This document shows, piece by piece, positions 40,568 to 48,897 of a DNA stretch of 64,000 nt (its first letter is position 1; the number at the start of each line of letters is the position of its first letter). This stretch comes from Neisseria sp. KEM232 (GTDB lineage: Bacteria > Pseudomonadota > Gammaproteobacteria > Burkholderiales > Neisseriaceae). The translations under genes were made by a program, and so were the position numbers. Under the pieces are notes generated by a model. The model saw only the letters and a list, made by a program, of their open reading frames with translations, was not told the DNA's origin and did no database searches. The DNA is taken from contig NZ_CP022527.1 of assembly GCF_002237445.1 (NCBI RefSeq), forward strand, positions 1,550,001 to 1,614,000, read 5' to 3'.

Positions 40568-41638
40568 ATGACTTACCAAATCGCCATTCTGCCCGGCGAC
40601 GGCATCGGCCCCGAAATCACCGCCCAAACCGTGCGCGTGCTCGACAAACTGATTGCAGGCGGCCTCGACGCCGCCTACGCCTACGCCCCGCTCGGCGGCG
40701 CGGCCTACGACGAATACGGCCATCCCTATCCCGAGTTCACCCAAAAGCTGTGCCGCGCCGCCGATGCCGTGCTGCTCGGCGCGGTCGGCGGGCCGCAGTA
40801 CGACAATCTCGATCGCCCCCTGCGCCCCGAGCGCGGCCTGTTGGCCATCCGTAAGGATTTGAACCTGTTTGCCAACCTGCGCCCCGCCGTGCTGTATAAA
40901 GAGCTGGCCAACGCCTCCACGCTCAAGCCCGAAGTGGTGGCCGGTTTGGACATCCTGATTGTGCGCGAGCTGACCGGCGATATTTATTTCGGCGAACCGC
41001 GCGGCATCCGCGCGCTGGAAAACGGCGAGCGCGAAGGCTACAACACCATGCGCTACAGCGAGGGCGAAATCCGCCGCATCGCCAAGATTGCCTTTGAAGC
41101 CGCGCAAAAACGCGGAAAGAAACTCTGCTCGGTAGATAAAGCCAATGTGCTGGAAACCACCGAATTGTGGAAGGAAATCTTCAACGACGTCGCCAAAGAC
41201 TATCCCGACGTAACGCTCACCCACATGTACGTGGACAACGCCGCCATGCAGCTGGTGCGCGCGCCCAAGCAGTTTGACGTGATCGCCACCGGCAATATTT
41301 TCGGCGACATTTTGAGCGACCAAGCCTCGATGCTTACCGGCTCCATCGGCATGCTGCCCTCGGCTTCGCTCAACGAAAGCGGCAAAGGTCTGTACGAGCC
41401 CTCGCACGGCTCCGCGCCCGATATCGCCGGTCAAAACAAAGCCAACCCGCTGGCCACCATCCTGTCGCTGGCGATGCTGCTGCGCTACAGCCTGAACGAC
41501 GAAAAGCGCGCCCGCCAAGTGGAAAACGCCGTGCAAAAAGTTTTGCAGCAGGGCATCCGTACCGCCGATATTTTTGAAGAAGGCTGCAAACTGGTTTCCT
41601 GCTCGCAAATGGGTGACGCGGTATTGGCAGCGTTATAA
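40568..41638 (+). CDS. leuB: 3-isopropylmalate dehydrogenase
   Basis: Oxidises and decarboxylates 3-isopropylmalate to 2-oxoisocaproate with NAD+, the third step of leucine synthesis. The 356-residue product begins with LPGDGIGPEI and has the substrate-binding ELTGDIYFGEPRG, the Lys/Asp catalytic region around SVDKANVLE, and the cofactor segment NIFGDILSDQASMLTGSIGM and GSAPDIAGQ. It starts about 50 bases after the low-GC orphan. A strong intrinsic terminator lies downstream. leuA is not in the window. Confidence 0.97.
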   Translation: MTYQIAILPGDGIGPEITAQTVRVLDKLIAGGLDAAYAYAPLGGAAYDEYGHPYPEFTQKLCRAADAVLLGAVGGPQYDNLDRPLRPERGLLAIRKDLNLFANLRPAVLYKELANASTLKPEVVAGLDILIVRELTGDIYFGEPRGIRALENGEREGYNTMRYSEGEIRRIAKIAFEAAQKRGKKLCSVDKANVLETTELWKEIFNDVAKDYPDVTLTHMYVDNAAMQLVRAPKQFDVIATGNIFGDILSDQASMLTGSIGMLPSASLNESGKGLYEPSHGSAPDIAGQNKANPLATILSLAMLLRYSLNDEKRARQVENAVQKVLQQGIRTADIFEEGCKLVSCSQMGDAVLAAL

Positions 41639-41711
41639 AGCCGTCTGAAAAGCCGGGATGCCGTCTGAACGCTTTTCAGACGGCCTCTTGCTTATCCCTT
41701 GCAGCCGGAAT

Positions 41712-41751
41712 AAAACAGCGGCCGGACATTCTTTGTCCGGCCGCTGTTTTT
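41712..41751. terminator. Strong bidirectional intrinsic terminator
   Basis: AAAACAGCGGCCGGACA (41712-41728) and TGTCCGGCCGCTGTTTT (41734-41750) form a 17-bp perfect stem with a 5-base loop, between convergent leuB and the pilin-like gene. It contains no DUS. Confidence 0.9.
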
Positions 41752-41765
41752 CGGGTTCAGACGGC

Positions 41766-42233
41766 CTATTCGTAAACCGTGCAATCCTTATCCGTGCCGT
41801 TGGCATTGGAGAAATAGGGCGAAGTATCGGAACAGGACGAATTGCTGCTCTCGCAGATGGTGAGGATATGGTCTTGGTTGATACGCAGGACACGCGGCTC
41901 GTTGTCTTTGTCCAAGGCCACGGCTTTGACGGTGAAGCTGTCGGTCAGCGCACCGCGGGCGTCGCCCTGCATTTTGAAGCAGAAATGTCCGTTGCGGGTG
42001 AAGGGGATGTCTGTCCAGGTGGTGGAATCGGCTTTAAACGAGCGGTTGCGCGCATAAAACTGTTCGAGCGCGCGGGCGTTGTCGAATAAAACGGCGGAAG
42101 CCTGTTTCATGCGGGCATTTTTGACGTGGCGTTGGTAGGAAGGGTAGGCGATGGCAGCCAATACGGCCAATATGGCTGCAGCAACCATGACTTCTATAAG
42201 GGTAAAGCCGGAAAAGGAAAAATGCCGCTTCAT
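41766..42233 (-). CDS. Type IV pilin-like (minor prepilin) protein
   Basis: A 155-residue prepilin: a short leader MKRHFSFSG, then the class III cleavage site G|FTLIEVMVAAAILAVLAAIA with Glu at +5, and the alpha-1 helix continuing YPSYQRHVKNARMKQASAVL. The mature part has the PilE/minor-pilin signature ALEQFYARNRSF and a C-terminal disulfide pair (ICESSNSSC and KDCTVYE). The protein would be processed by PilD and added to type IV pili or a pseudopilus, which in Neisseria also drive DNA uptake. It lies just downstream of a paralogous pilin gene and is co-oriented. Confidence 0.88.
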   Translation of the reverse strand: MKRHFSFSGFTLIEVMVAAAILAVLAAIAYPSYQRHVKNARMKQASAVLFDNARALEQFYARNRSFKADSTTWTDIPFTRNGHFCFKMQGDARGALTDSFTVKAVALDKDNEPRVLRINQDHILTICESSNSSCSDTSPYFSNANGTDKDCTVYE

Positions 42234-42306
42234 GGTCGGACTCCTGGTTGGGAATGCAGATGAAGCGGCAGTATTCGGCAAACTGGGGATTTTGTAAAGA
42301 TAGGAA

Positions 42307-42726
42307 TCAGTACATTTCGCAGTCTTTGTCGGCACCCGCCCCGGTGCAGACGGTGACAATGCCGTCGTCGTTAAGCTGCATATAGCGCTTTTCGTTGGCA
42401 TTGTTGGCTTTGGGCGTGGCGGTAAGCAGGTAATGGCCGACATCGGGATCGGTCATGTTTTGATTGTCGTCATTGTAGACGTAGGTGATCTCGAAATATT
42501 TGTTGTCGTTTTTCAAATCATTGAATTTGTTGAACGTGCGGTTGCGCGCGTAGAAACGCTCCAAGCGCTGGGCATTGTTGAGCAGATCGCCGCGCGCGTT
42601 TTCCAAACGGGTTTTGCGGATAAAGTTGTCGTAGGACGGATAGGCGATGGCGGCAAGAATGGCGATGATGGCAATGGCAATCATCAGCTCGATCAGGGTA
42701 AAGCCGCGTTGGTTGTGATGTTTCAT
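42307..42726 (-). CDS. Type IV pilin-like (minor prepilin) protein
   Basis: A 139-residue prepilin with leader MKHHNQRG and cleavage site before FTLIELMIAIAIIAILAAIA; +5 Glu is present. It shares with the downstream gene the RLERFYARNRTF signature and the C-terminal cysteine pair VCTGAGADKDCEMY. The two are tandem paralogues 73 bases apart and probably form an operon of minor pilins outside any larger pil cluster. They may be ComP- or PilV-like in role, but assignment to a specific minor pilin is not possible from sequence reading. The promoter lies in the 297-base divergent gap to macA. Confidence 0.9.
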   Translation of the reverse strand: MKHHNQRGFTLIELMIAIAIIAILAAIAYPSYDNFIRKTRLENARGDLLNNAQRLERFYARNRTFNKFNDLKNDNKYFEITYVYNDDNQNMTDPDVGHYLLTATPKANNANEKRYMQLNDDGIVTVCTGAGADKDCEMY

Positions 42727-43023
42727 GGTATTCCGTTCTGTAATGTGTGCCGCCTGACGGGCGGCGGATTATTGTGGAAAGACGGTCGGATTATAGCGGA
42801 TTTTTCCGCCTTATGCGGTTGTCACGGCTGATTTGCCGCAGGCTTGTGTAAAATCGTTCTTTTTCATGTAAACGGCAAAGCAAAAAACCGTTTTCCAATC
42901 AAATATCTGAATTCCGTTCTGCCGTCTCCCCCCGCTTGGCGCCCATGGGGCTTTACAGTAAACTCGCCGCCGTTTGTGCGTTGAAGACGCATTGTTCCCC
43001 GATTTCCGAAAGAGAATCAGCCG

Positions 43024-44199
43024 ATGAAAAAAGCCTTGAAGTGGGGCGCCGCCCTGATTGCCGCCGCAGCCGCTGCCTTTGCGGCCTGGTCGTATTTCCA
43101 ACCCAAAAACGAAGTGAACTACCTCACCGAGCCGGTAACGCGCGGCGACATCAGCCAAACCGTGTCGGCCACGGGCGAGATTTCTCCGTCGAATCTGGTG
43201 TCTGTGGGCGCGCAGGCTTCGGGGCAGATTAAAAAGCTGTACGTAACGCTGGGGCAGCAGATTAAAAAAGGCGACTTGGTGGCGGAAATCAATTCGACCA
43301 CGCAGGTGAACGCGCTGAACACGGAAAAATCCAAGCTGGAAACCTATCAGGCCAAGCTGGTTTCGGCGCAGATTGCCTTGAACACCGCCGAGAAAAAATA
43401 CAAACGCGAAGCCGCGCTGTGGAAAGAAGAGGCCACGTCCAAAGAAAACCTCGAAAGCGCGCAAGATACCTTAGCCGCCGCCAAAGCAACGGTGGCCGAA
43501 CTCAAAGCCTCGATTAATCAAACCAAAATCTCCATCAACACCGCCGAATCGGATTTGGGCTACACGCGCATTACCGCGCCGATGGACGGCACAGTCGTCG
43601 CCGTGCCGGTGGAAGAAGGCCAAACAGTGAACGCGGTGCAGTCCACCCCCACCATCATCCAGCTTGCCAATCTGCAAACCATGCTCAACAAAATGCAGAT
43701 TGCCGAGGGCGACATCACCAAAGTCAAAGCGGGGCAGGACATTTCGTTTACCATTTTGTCCGAGCCGGACAACCCGATTAAAGCCAAGCTCGAAAGCGTT
43801 GATCCCGGCCTGACCACCATGTCGCTGGGCAGCTACACCACCAGCACCGACACCACTTCCAGCGCGATTTACTACTACGCCCGCGCACTTGTGCCCAATG
43901 AAGACGGCAAACTCTCCATCGGCATGACCACACAAAACACCATCGAAATCAGCGGCGTGAAAAATGTGCTGACTGTGCCGACGATGGCCGTGAAAAAACA
44001 GGGCGGCAAATCTTATGTGCGCGTGTTGGGCAAAGACGGCAACGCCGTGCAGAAAGAAGTGAGCGTCGGCCTCAAAGACGGCACGCGCACCGAAATCAAA
44101 AGCGGCGTGAGCGAGGGCGAGCAGGTGATTCTTTCCGAAATCAGCGCGGCCGAGCAGGCGCAAAACAGCGAACGCGCCATGATGGGCCCGCCGCGATAA
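43024..44199 (+). CDS. macA: Macrolide efflux periplasmic adaptor MacA
   Basis: Membrane-fusion (HlyD/RND-type) adaptor, 391 residues, with an N-terminal membrane helix (LKWGAALIAAAAAAFAAWSYF). A lipoyl/biotinyl half-motif GEISPSNLVSVGAQASGQIK, an alpha-hairpin coiled coil (residues about 95-165), and the second lipoyl half TAPMDGTVVAVPVEEGQTV follow, then the beta-barrel region. It links the MacB ATPase to the outer-membrane channel to export macrolides and other compounds. It is the first gene of macA-macB-tolC. A DUS hairpin separates it from macB. Confidence 0.94.
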   Translation: MKKALKWGAALIAAAAAAFAAWSYFQPKNEVNYLTEPVTRGDISQTVSATGEISPSNLVSVGAQASGQIKKLYVTLGQQIKKGDLVAEINSTTQVNALNTEKSKLETYQAKLVSAQIALNTAEKKYKREAALWKEEATSKENLESAQDTLAAAKATVAELKASINQTKISINTAESDLGYTRITAPMDGTVVAVPVEEGQTVNAVQSTPTIIQLANLQTMLNKMQIAEGDITKVKAGQDISFTILSEPDNPIKAKLESVDPGLTTMSLGSYTTSTDTTSSAIYYYARALVPNEDGKLSIGMTTQNTIEISGVKNVLTVPTMAVKKQGGKSYVRVLGKDGNAVQKEVSVGLKDGTRTEIKSGVSEGEQVILSEISAAEQAQNSERAMMGPPR

Positions 44200-44207
44200 A
44201 GCGTGAA

Positions 44208-44238
44208 AAGGCCGTCTGAAAGCCTTTCAGACGGCCTT
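44208..44238. terminator. DUS hairpin between macA and macB
   Basis: AAGGCCGTCTGAAAG (44208-44222) pairs with CTTTCAGACGGCCTT (44224-44238): a 15-bp stem with almost no loop inside an evident operon. It might attenuate macB expression. Confidence 0.5.
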
Positions 44239-44272
44239 GAATCTCTCAAACCATGCTTTATCAGGAAACACC

Positions 44273-46210
44273 ATGAGCTTGATCGAATGTAAAAACATCA
44301 ACCGCTACTTCGGCAGCGGCGAAAACCGCGTTCATGTTTTGAAAAACGTGAGCCTTTCCATCGAAAAAGGCGATTTCGTCGCCATCATCGGCCAGTCCGG
44401 CTCGGGCAAGTCCACGCTGATGAACATCTTGGGCTGCCTCGACACCGCCACATCGGGTTCGTATCAGATCGACGGCATCGAAACCTCGAAAATGAATCCC
44501 GACGAACTGGCGGGGCTGCGGCGCGAACGCTTCGGCTTTATCTTCCAGCGTTACAACCTCTTGGGCTCGCTGACCGCCCGCGACAACGTCGCCCTGCCCG
44601 CCGTGTATATGGGCGCGGCGCACAAAGAGCGTTCCGAACGCGCCGAAAAACTGCTGCACGATTTGGGTTTGCAAAGCAAAGAAAACAACAAACCCAACGA
44701 ACTCTCCGGCGGCCAGCAGCAGCGCGTGTCCATCGCCCGCGCCCTGATGAACGGCGGCGAAATCATCTTCGCCGACGAACCCACCGGCGCGCTCGACACC
44801 GCCAGCGGCAAAAACGTGATGGAAATCATCCACAAGCTGCACCAAGACGGGCATACCGTGATTATGGTAACGCACGACCCCGGCATCGCCGCCAACGCCA
44901 ACCGCGTGATCGAAATCCGCGACGGCGAAATCATTTCCGACACCGTGAAAAACCCCGACATCCCGCCCAGCAGCGTCGAGCGCGTGAAAGAAAACGCCTC
45001 GTGGTCGTTTTATTACGATCAGTTTATGGAAGCCTTCAAAATGTCGGTGCAGGCGATTACCGCGCACAAAATGCGCTCACTGCTCACCATGCTCGGCATC
45101 ATCATCGGCATCGCCTCGGTGGTGTCCGTAGTGGCCTTGGGCAACGGCTCGCAGCAGAAAATCCTTCAAGACATCAACTCGATGGGCACCAACACCGTGA
45201 GCATTTTCCCCGGGCGCGGCTTCGGCGACCGGCGCAGCAGCCGAATCAAAACGCTCACGATTGCCGACGCGCAGGCCATCGCCAAACAAGGCTACGTGGC
45301 CTCCGTAACCCCGCAAACCTCATCGAGCGGCACACTCACCTACCGCAACACCGACCTCACCGCCATGCTCTACGGCGTGGGCGACCAGTATTTCGACGTG
45401 CGCGGCCTCAAACTCGCCTCGGGTCGGCTGTTTGACGAAGACGACATCAAACAGGACGCGCAAGTGGCTGTGGTGGACGACAACGTTAAAACCAAACTCT
45501 TCGGCGACGGCGTTGACCCGCTGGGCAAAACCATCCTGTTCAAAAAACGCCCGCTCACTGTGATCGGCGTGCTGCAAAAAGAAGAAAACAACTTCGGCAG
45601 CTCCGACTCGCTGATGGTGTGGTCGCCCTACACCACCGTGATGCACCAGATTACCGGCGAAACCTACGCCAGCTCGATTACCGTGAAAATCAAAGACGAC
45701 GTGAGCAGCCAAGTGGCCGAAAAAAGCCTGACCGAGCTTTTGAAAGCGCGGCACGGCACGGAAGACTTCTTCATGAACAACAGCGACAGCATCAAGCAGA
45801 TGGTGGAAAAAACCACCGGCACGATGAAGCTTTTGATTTCCAGCATCGCCGTGATTTCGCTGGTGGTCGGCGGTATCGGCGTGATGAACATCATGCTCGT
45901 GTCCGTAACCGAGCGCACCAAAGAAATCGGCGTGCGCATGGCCATCGGCGCAAGGCGCAGCAACATCTTGCAGCAGTTTCTGATTGAAGCCGTGCTCATC
46001 TGCCTCATCGGCGGCCTCATCGGCGTGGGCATTTCGCTGGCTATTGGTGTGTTGTTCAACCAGTTTGTAACCGACTTCCCGATGACCTTCTCTACCCTCT
46101 CGATCGTCGGCGCAGTGGTCTGCTCCACCGCCATCGGCGTGGCCTTCGGCTTTATGCCCGCCAACCGCGCCTCCAAACTCAACCCGATCGACGCGCTGGC
46201 GCAGGATTAA
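44273..46210 (+). CDS. macB: Macrolide export ATP-binding/permease MacB
   Basis: A 645-residue fusion of an N-terminal ABC ATPase and a C-terminal FtsX-like permease, as in MacB (648 in E. coli). Motifs: Walker A GQSGSGKST, signature LSGGQQQRVSIARAL, Walker B EIIFADEPTGALD. The permease part has a first membrane helix after AFKMSVQAITAHKMRSLLTM, a large periplasmic domain, then three C-terminal helices (around ISLVVGGIGVMNIMLVSV and later). The start was set at MSLIECKNINRYFG; an upstream in-frame ATG lies in the DUS hairpin region. It works with MacA and the outer-membrane protein encoded next. Confidence 0.96.
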   Translation: MSLIECKNINRYFGSGENRVHVLKNVSLSIEKGDFVAIIGQSGSGKSTLMNILGCLDTATSGSYQIDGIETSKMNPDELAGLRRERFGFIFQRYNLLGSLTARDNVALPAVYMGAAHKERSERAEKLLHDLGLQSKENNKPNELSGGQQQRVSIARALMNGGEIIFADEPTGALDTASGKNVMEIIHKLHQDGHTVIMVTHDPGIAANANRVIEIRDGEIISDTVKNPDIPPSSVERVKENASWSFYYDQFMEAFKMSVQAITAHKMRSLLTMLGIIIGIASVVSVVALGNGSQQKILQDINSMGTNTVSIFPGRGFGDRRSSRIKTLTIADAQAIAKQGYVASVTPQTSSSGTLTYRNTDLTAMLYGVGDQYFDVRGLKLASGRLFDEDDIKQDAQVAVVDDNVKTKLFGDGVDPLGKTILFKKRPLTVIGVLQKEENNFGSSDSLMVWSPYTTVMHQITGETYASSITVKIKDDVSSQVAEKSLTELLKARHGTEDFFMNNSDSIKQMVEKTTGTMKLLISSIAVISLVVGGIGVMNIMLVSVTERTKEIGVRMAIGARRSNILQQFLIEAVLICLIGGLIGVGISLAIGVLFNQFVTDFPMTFSTLSIVGAVVCSTAIGVAFGFMPANRASKLNPIDALAQD

Positions 46211-46214
46211 ACTT

Positions 46215-46259
46215 TTTCAGACGGCCTTTTGGGTTTGAATATCAAAAGGCCGTCTGAAA
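46215..46259. terminator. DUS hairpin between macB and the TolC-family gene
   Basis: TTTCAGACGGCCTTTT (46215-46230) pairs with AAAAGGCCGTCTGAAA (46244-46259). Like the macA-macB hairpin it sits inside the transcription unit. Confidence 0.5.
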
Positions 46260-46277
46260 CTTAAACGGAATCACATT

Positions 46278-47660
46278 ATGCAAACCAAACCCCTCTTTCA
46301 GACGACCTCCGTCCTCATCCTTGCCGCTGTATTGAGCGGCTGCGCCGTGCACAGCACCGAGCAGGCACTCACGCTTGAATCCACGGGCAAAGTGATGTCT
46401 GCTGCCGAAGCCGCTGAGCGTTACGACGTAAACGGGAACTGGTGGGAAATCTACCAAAGCCCGCAGCTTAACGCGCTGACCGAGCAGGCTCTGGCCAATA
46501 ATATCGACCTGAAACAGGCCGCCATCAGCGTCAACAAAGCCCTGTATCAGGCCAATATTCTCGGCGCGGACTTAGTGCCCAAATTCAGCGGCGCACTCAA
46601 CGCCTCCACCTCGAAAAACCTCAAAACCGGCGATCGCGGCAGCACCTACGGCAGCCAGCTCGGTTTGAGCTACGAGCTGGATTTGTGGCGCAAACTCAGT
46701 GCCACCGCCGACGCGCAAGTGTGGGAATATCAGGCCACGCAGCAGGATATGGCCAACACGCGGCTCACGCTGGTGAACAATGTAGCCGACGCTTATTTCA
46801 ACATCGCCTACCTCAACGAAGCCATGACGCTGGCCGAAAAATCCGTCAAGCAATATCAGGAAATCGCCCGCATTACCGATGCCAAATTCCGCCTCGGCCG
46901 CGCCGATTCCAGCGAGCCGACGCAGGCGCGCCAATCGCTGCTTTCCGCGCAAAACAGCCTGATTTCGCTGAAAAACAGCCGCGAGGCGCAAATCCAAACT
47001 CTGCGCAACCTGCTGAATTTGAAACCAAACGAAACCATCGCCGCCGATCCCGCCGCCTACCGCCTTCCGGGCGTCAAAGGCGTGGATTTGAACGTGCCCA
47101 TCACCGTATTGGCCAACCGCCCCGATTTGCGCGCCGCCGAATACCGAGTGCAGTCTTCCCTGCAATCGCTCACCGCGCAAAAACGAAGCTGGTATCCGAG
47201 CATCACACTGGGCGCGACTTTGAGCACATCGTCAAACCAAGCCAAAAGCGCGTTCAACGTCCCCATGCTGGGCGGCACGGTGGCGGTCAACCTGCCGTTT
47301 CTCAACTGGAACACCTTGAAATGGAACGACAAAACCGCACAGGCCAATTTCGACAACGCCCGTCTGTCGTTTGAAAAAGCCCTCACCACCGCACTCAACG
47401 AAGTCAACACCAATTATCTGGCCTACCAAAACGCCCAAGCCCAGCTTGCCAACCAAGAGCAGCGTTACACACTCGACCGCAAAAACAGCCGCTACTACCA
47501 AGTGCGCTACCAACACGGCAAAAACGAGCTCAAAGACTGGCTCACTGCACTCAACAGCGAATACGGCACGGCGCAAAACGTGCTGAACCAGCGTTACGAA
47601 ACCCTGAAATACGAAAACATGGTCTATAAAGCCATGGCCGGACGCTACACGCCCAAATAG
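46278..47660 (+). CDS. TolC/NodT-family outer membrane efflux lipoprotein
   Basis: A 460-residue outer-membrane channel of the RND/NodT family. A lipoprotein signal with VLSGCAVHS (Cys around residue 24) is followed by two OEP repeats: the first ends near SYELDLWRKLSATADA and the second includes ITVLANRPDLRAAEYRVQSS. Length agrees with NodT-type lipoproteins. With MacA and MacB it completes a tripartite exporter. The second-strand region ASLGATL-like (SITLGATLSTSSNQ) is typical. A mucosa-type DUS (TTCAGACGACCT) is embedded in the signal peptide (FQTTSV). Confidence 0.93.
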   Translation: MQTKPLFQTTSVLILAAVLSGCAVHSTEQALTLESTGKVMSAAEAAERYDVNGNWWEIYQSPQLNALTEQALANNIDLKQAAISVNKALYQANILGADLVPKFSGALNASTSKNLKTGDRGSTYGSQLGLSYELDLWRKLSATADAQVWEYQATQQDMANTRLTLVNNVADAYFNIAYLNEAMTLAEKSVKQYQEIARITDAKFRLGRADSSEPTQARQSLLSAQNSLISLKNSREAQIQTLRNLLNLKPNETIAADPAAYRLPGVKGVDLNVPITVLANRPDLRAAEYRVQSSLQSLTAQKRSWYPSITLGATLSTSSNQAKSAFNVPMLGGTVAVNLPFLNWNTLKWNDKTAQANFDNARLSFEKALTTALNEVNTNYLAYQNAQAQLANQEQRYTLDRKNSRYYQVRYQHGKNELKDWLTALNSEYGTAQNVLNQRYETLKYENMVYKAMAGRYTPK

Positions 47661-47685
47661 GCCGTCTGAAAACGGAGAAAACACC

Positions 47686-47722
47686 AAAGGCCGTCTGAAA
47701 ACAGGTTTCAGACGGCCTTTTT
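47686..47722 (+). terminator. DUS terminator at the end of the mac operon
   Basis: AAAGGCCGTCTGAAA (47686-47700) and TTTCAGACGGCCTTT (47706-47720) followed by TT: 15-bp stem, 5-base loop. Confidence 0.7.
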
Positions 47723-47742
47723 GCCGCAGGGCAGGGCGCTTG

Positions 47743-47848
47743 TATAGTGAGTCAAAATAAAAAAGATACAAGGCAGCAAGCCGAAGACAGTACAGGTAGT
47801 ACGGCAAGGCGCAGCAACGCCGTAGATTTTTTATTTTGGCTCACTATA
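47743..47848. mobile_element. Correia repeat enclosed element, internally deleted form
   Basis: A 106-bp element with the same TATAGTGAGTCAAAATA / ATTTTGGCTCACTATA ends as the copy at 4126-4282 and over 90% identity outside an internal deletion of about 51 bases. The length matches the short Correia class (104-108 bp). It lies between the mac operon terminator and convergent murB. The TA at the insertion site is repeated. Confidence 0.92.
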
Positions 47849-47877
47849 TAGTGAAACGGGTTCAGGCCGTCTGAATA

Positions 47878-48897
47878 TCAAACCCAGCCCGGCTCGGCTT
47901 CCAGTTCGACGCCGAAACGTGCCCGAACCTGCCCGCGCACTTCGTCGGCGAGGGCGGCAACGTCGGCTGCGGTGGCGCGGCCGGTGTTCACCAAAACCAG
48001 CGCCTGTTTGCCGTGCACCGCCGCACCGCCGACGGTGCGGCCTTTCAGACCGCATTGGTCGATAAGCCAGCCTGCCGCAAGCTTTACCGAGCCGTCGCCC
48101 TGCGGGTAGCGCGGCATATCGGGGAAGGCGGCGGCAAGACGGTCGGCTTGTTCTGCCGCAACGACGGGGTTTTTGAAGAAGCTGCCGACATTGCCCTGCA
48201 CCTGCGGGTCGGGCAGCTTGGCGCGGCGGATGCGGCAGACGGCTTGTGAAATGTCGGCGGCGCAAGGGCTGCGGCCGCCGCAGATTTCCGCCAACACGGC
48301 GGCCAGGTCGCCGTAGCCCGTTTTCGCCTCGAAGCGTTCGGACAGGGCGAAGGTGACGGCGGTAATGACGTAGCGGCCGAGACCTTCCTGCTTGAACAGG
48401 CTGTCGCGGTAGGCGAAGCGGCATTGCGCATTGTCCAGCGTGACGAAGCGGCCGGTGTCGAGATCGAAACAGCGCACCGAGCGGATCAGGTCTTTCACTT
48501 CGACGCCGTAGGCGCCGATGTTCTGCACGGGCGCGGCGCCGACCGTGCCGGGTATCAGGCTGAGGTTTTCCAGCCCGTTCAGGCCGAGGGCGACAGTGTG
48601 CCGCACGAAGTCGTGCCAGATTTCGCCCGCCTGCGCTTCGACAAGCACGGTGCCGTCGGAACGGGCGGTTTCGCGGATGCCTTTTGCCGCCATTTTCACC
48701 ACCAGGCCGGGATAGTCGCCGCGCAGCAGGATGTTGCTGCCGCCACCCAGCCACAGCACCTTGGCGCGGTTAAAGCAGGGCAGGGCGCACACGTCGGGCA
48801 GGGCGGCGGCATCGTCCAGCTCGACAAAAAAACGCGCCCGTGCGTTCAGGCCGAAGGTGTTGAAGGGGCGCAAATCGACGTTTTCGAGTATTTTCAT
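47878..48897 (-). CDS. murB: UDP-N-acetylenolpyruvoylglucosamine reductase
   Basis: FAD-dependent reductase that makes UDP-MurNAc from enolpyruvyl-UDP-GlcNAc, using NADPH. The 339-residue product starts with VDLRPFNTFGL, has the FAD-binding LGGGSNILLRGDYPGLVV, and the conserved IPGTVGAAPVQNIGAYGVEVKD, CRFAYRDSLFK and QGNVGSFFKNPVV blocks. This is the type I MurB pattern. The ATG overlaps the end of norM by four bases, so the two are coupled. It is convergent with the mac operon across the short Correia element. Confidence 0.95.
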   Translation of the reverse strand: MKILENVDLRPFNTFGLNARARFFVELDDAAALPDVCALPCFNRAKVLWLGGGSNILLRGDYPGLVVKMAAKGIRETARSDGTVLVEAQAGEIWHDFVRHTVALGLNGLENLSLIPGTVGAAPVQNIGAYGVEVKDLIRSVRCFDLDTGRFVTLDNAQCRFAYRDSLFKQEGLGRYVITAVTFALSERFEAKTGYGDLAAVLAEICGGRSPCAADISQAVCRIRRAKLPDPQVQGNVGSFFKNPVVAAEQADRLAAAFPDMPRYPQGDGSVKLAAGWLIDQCGLKGRTVGGAAVHGKQALVLVNTGRATAADVAALADEVRGQVRARFGVELEAEPGWV

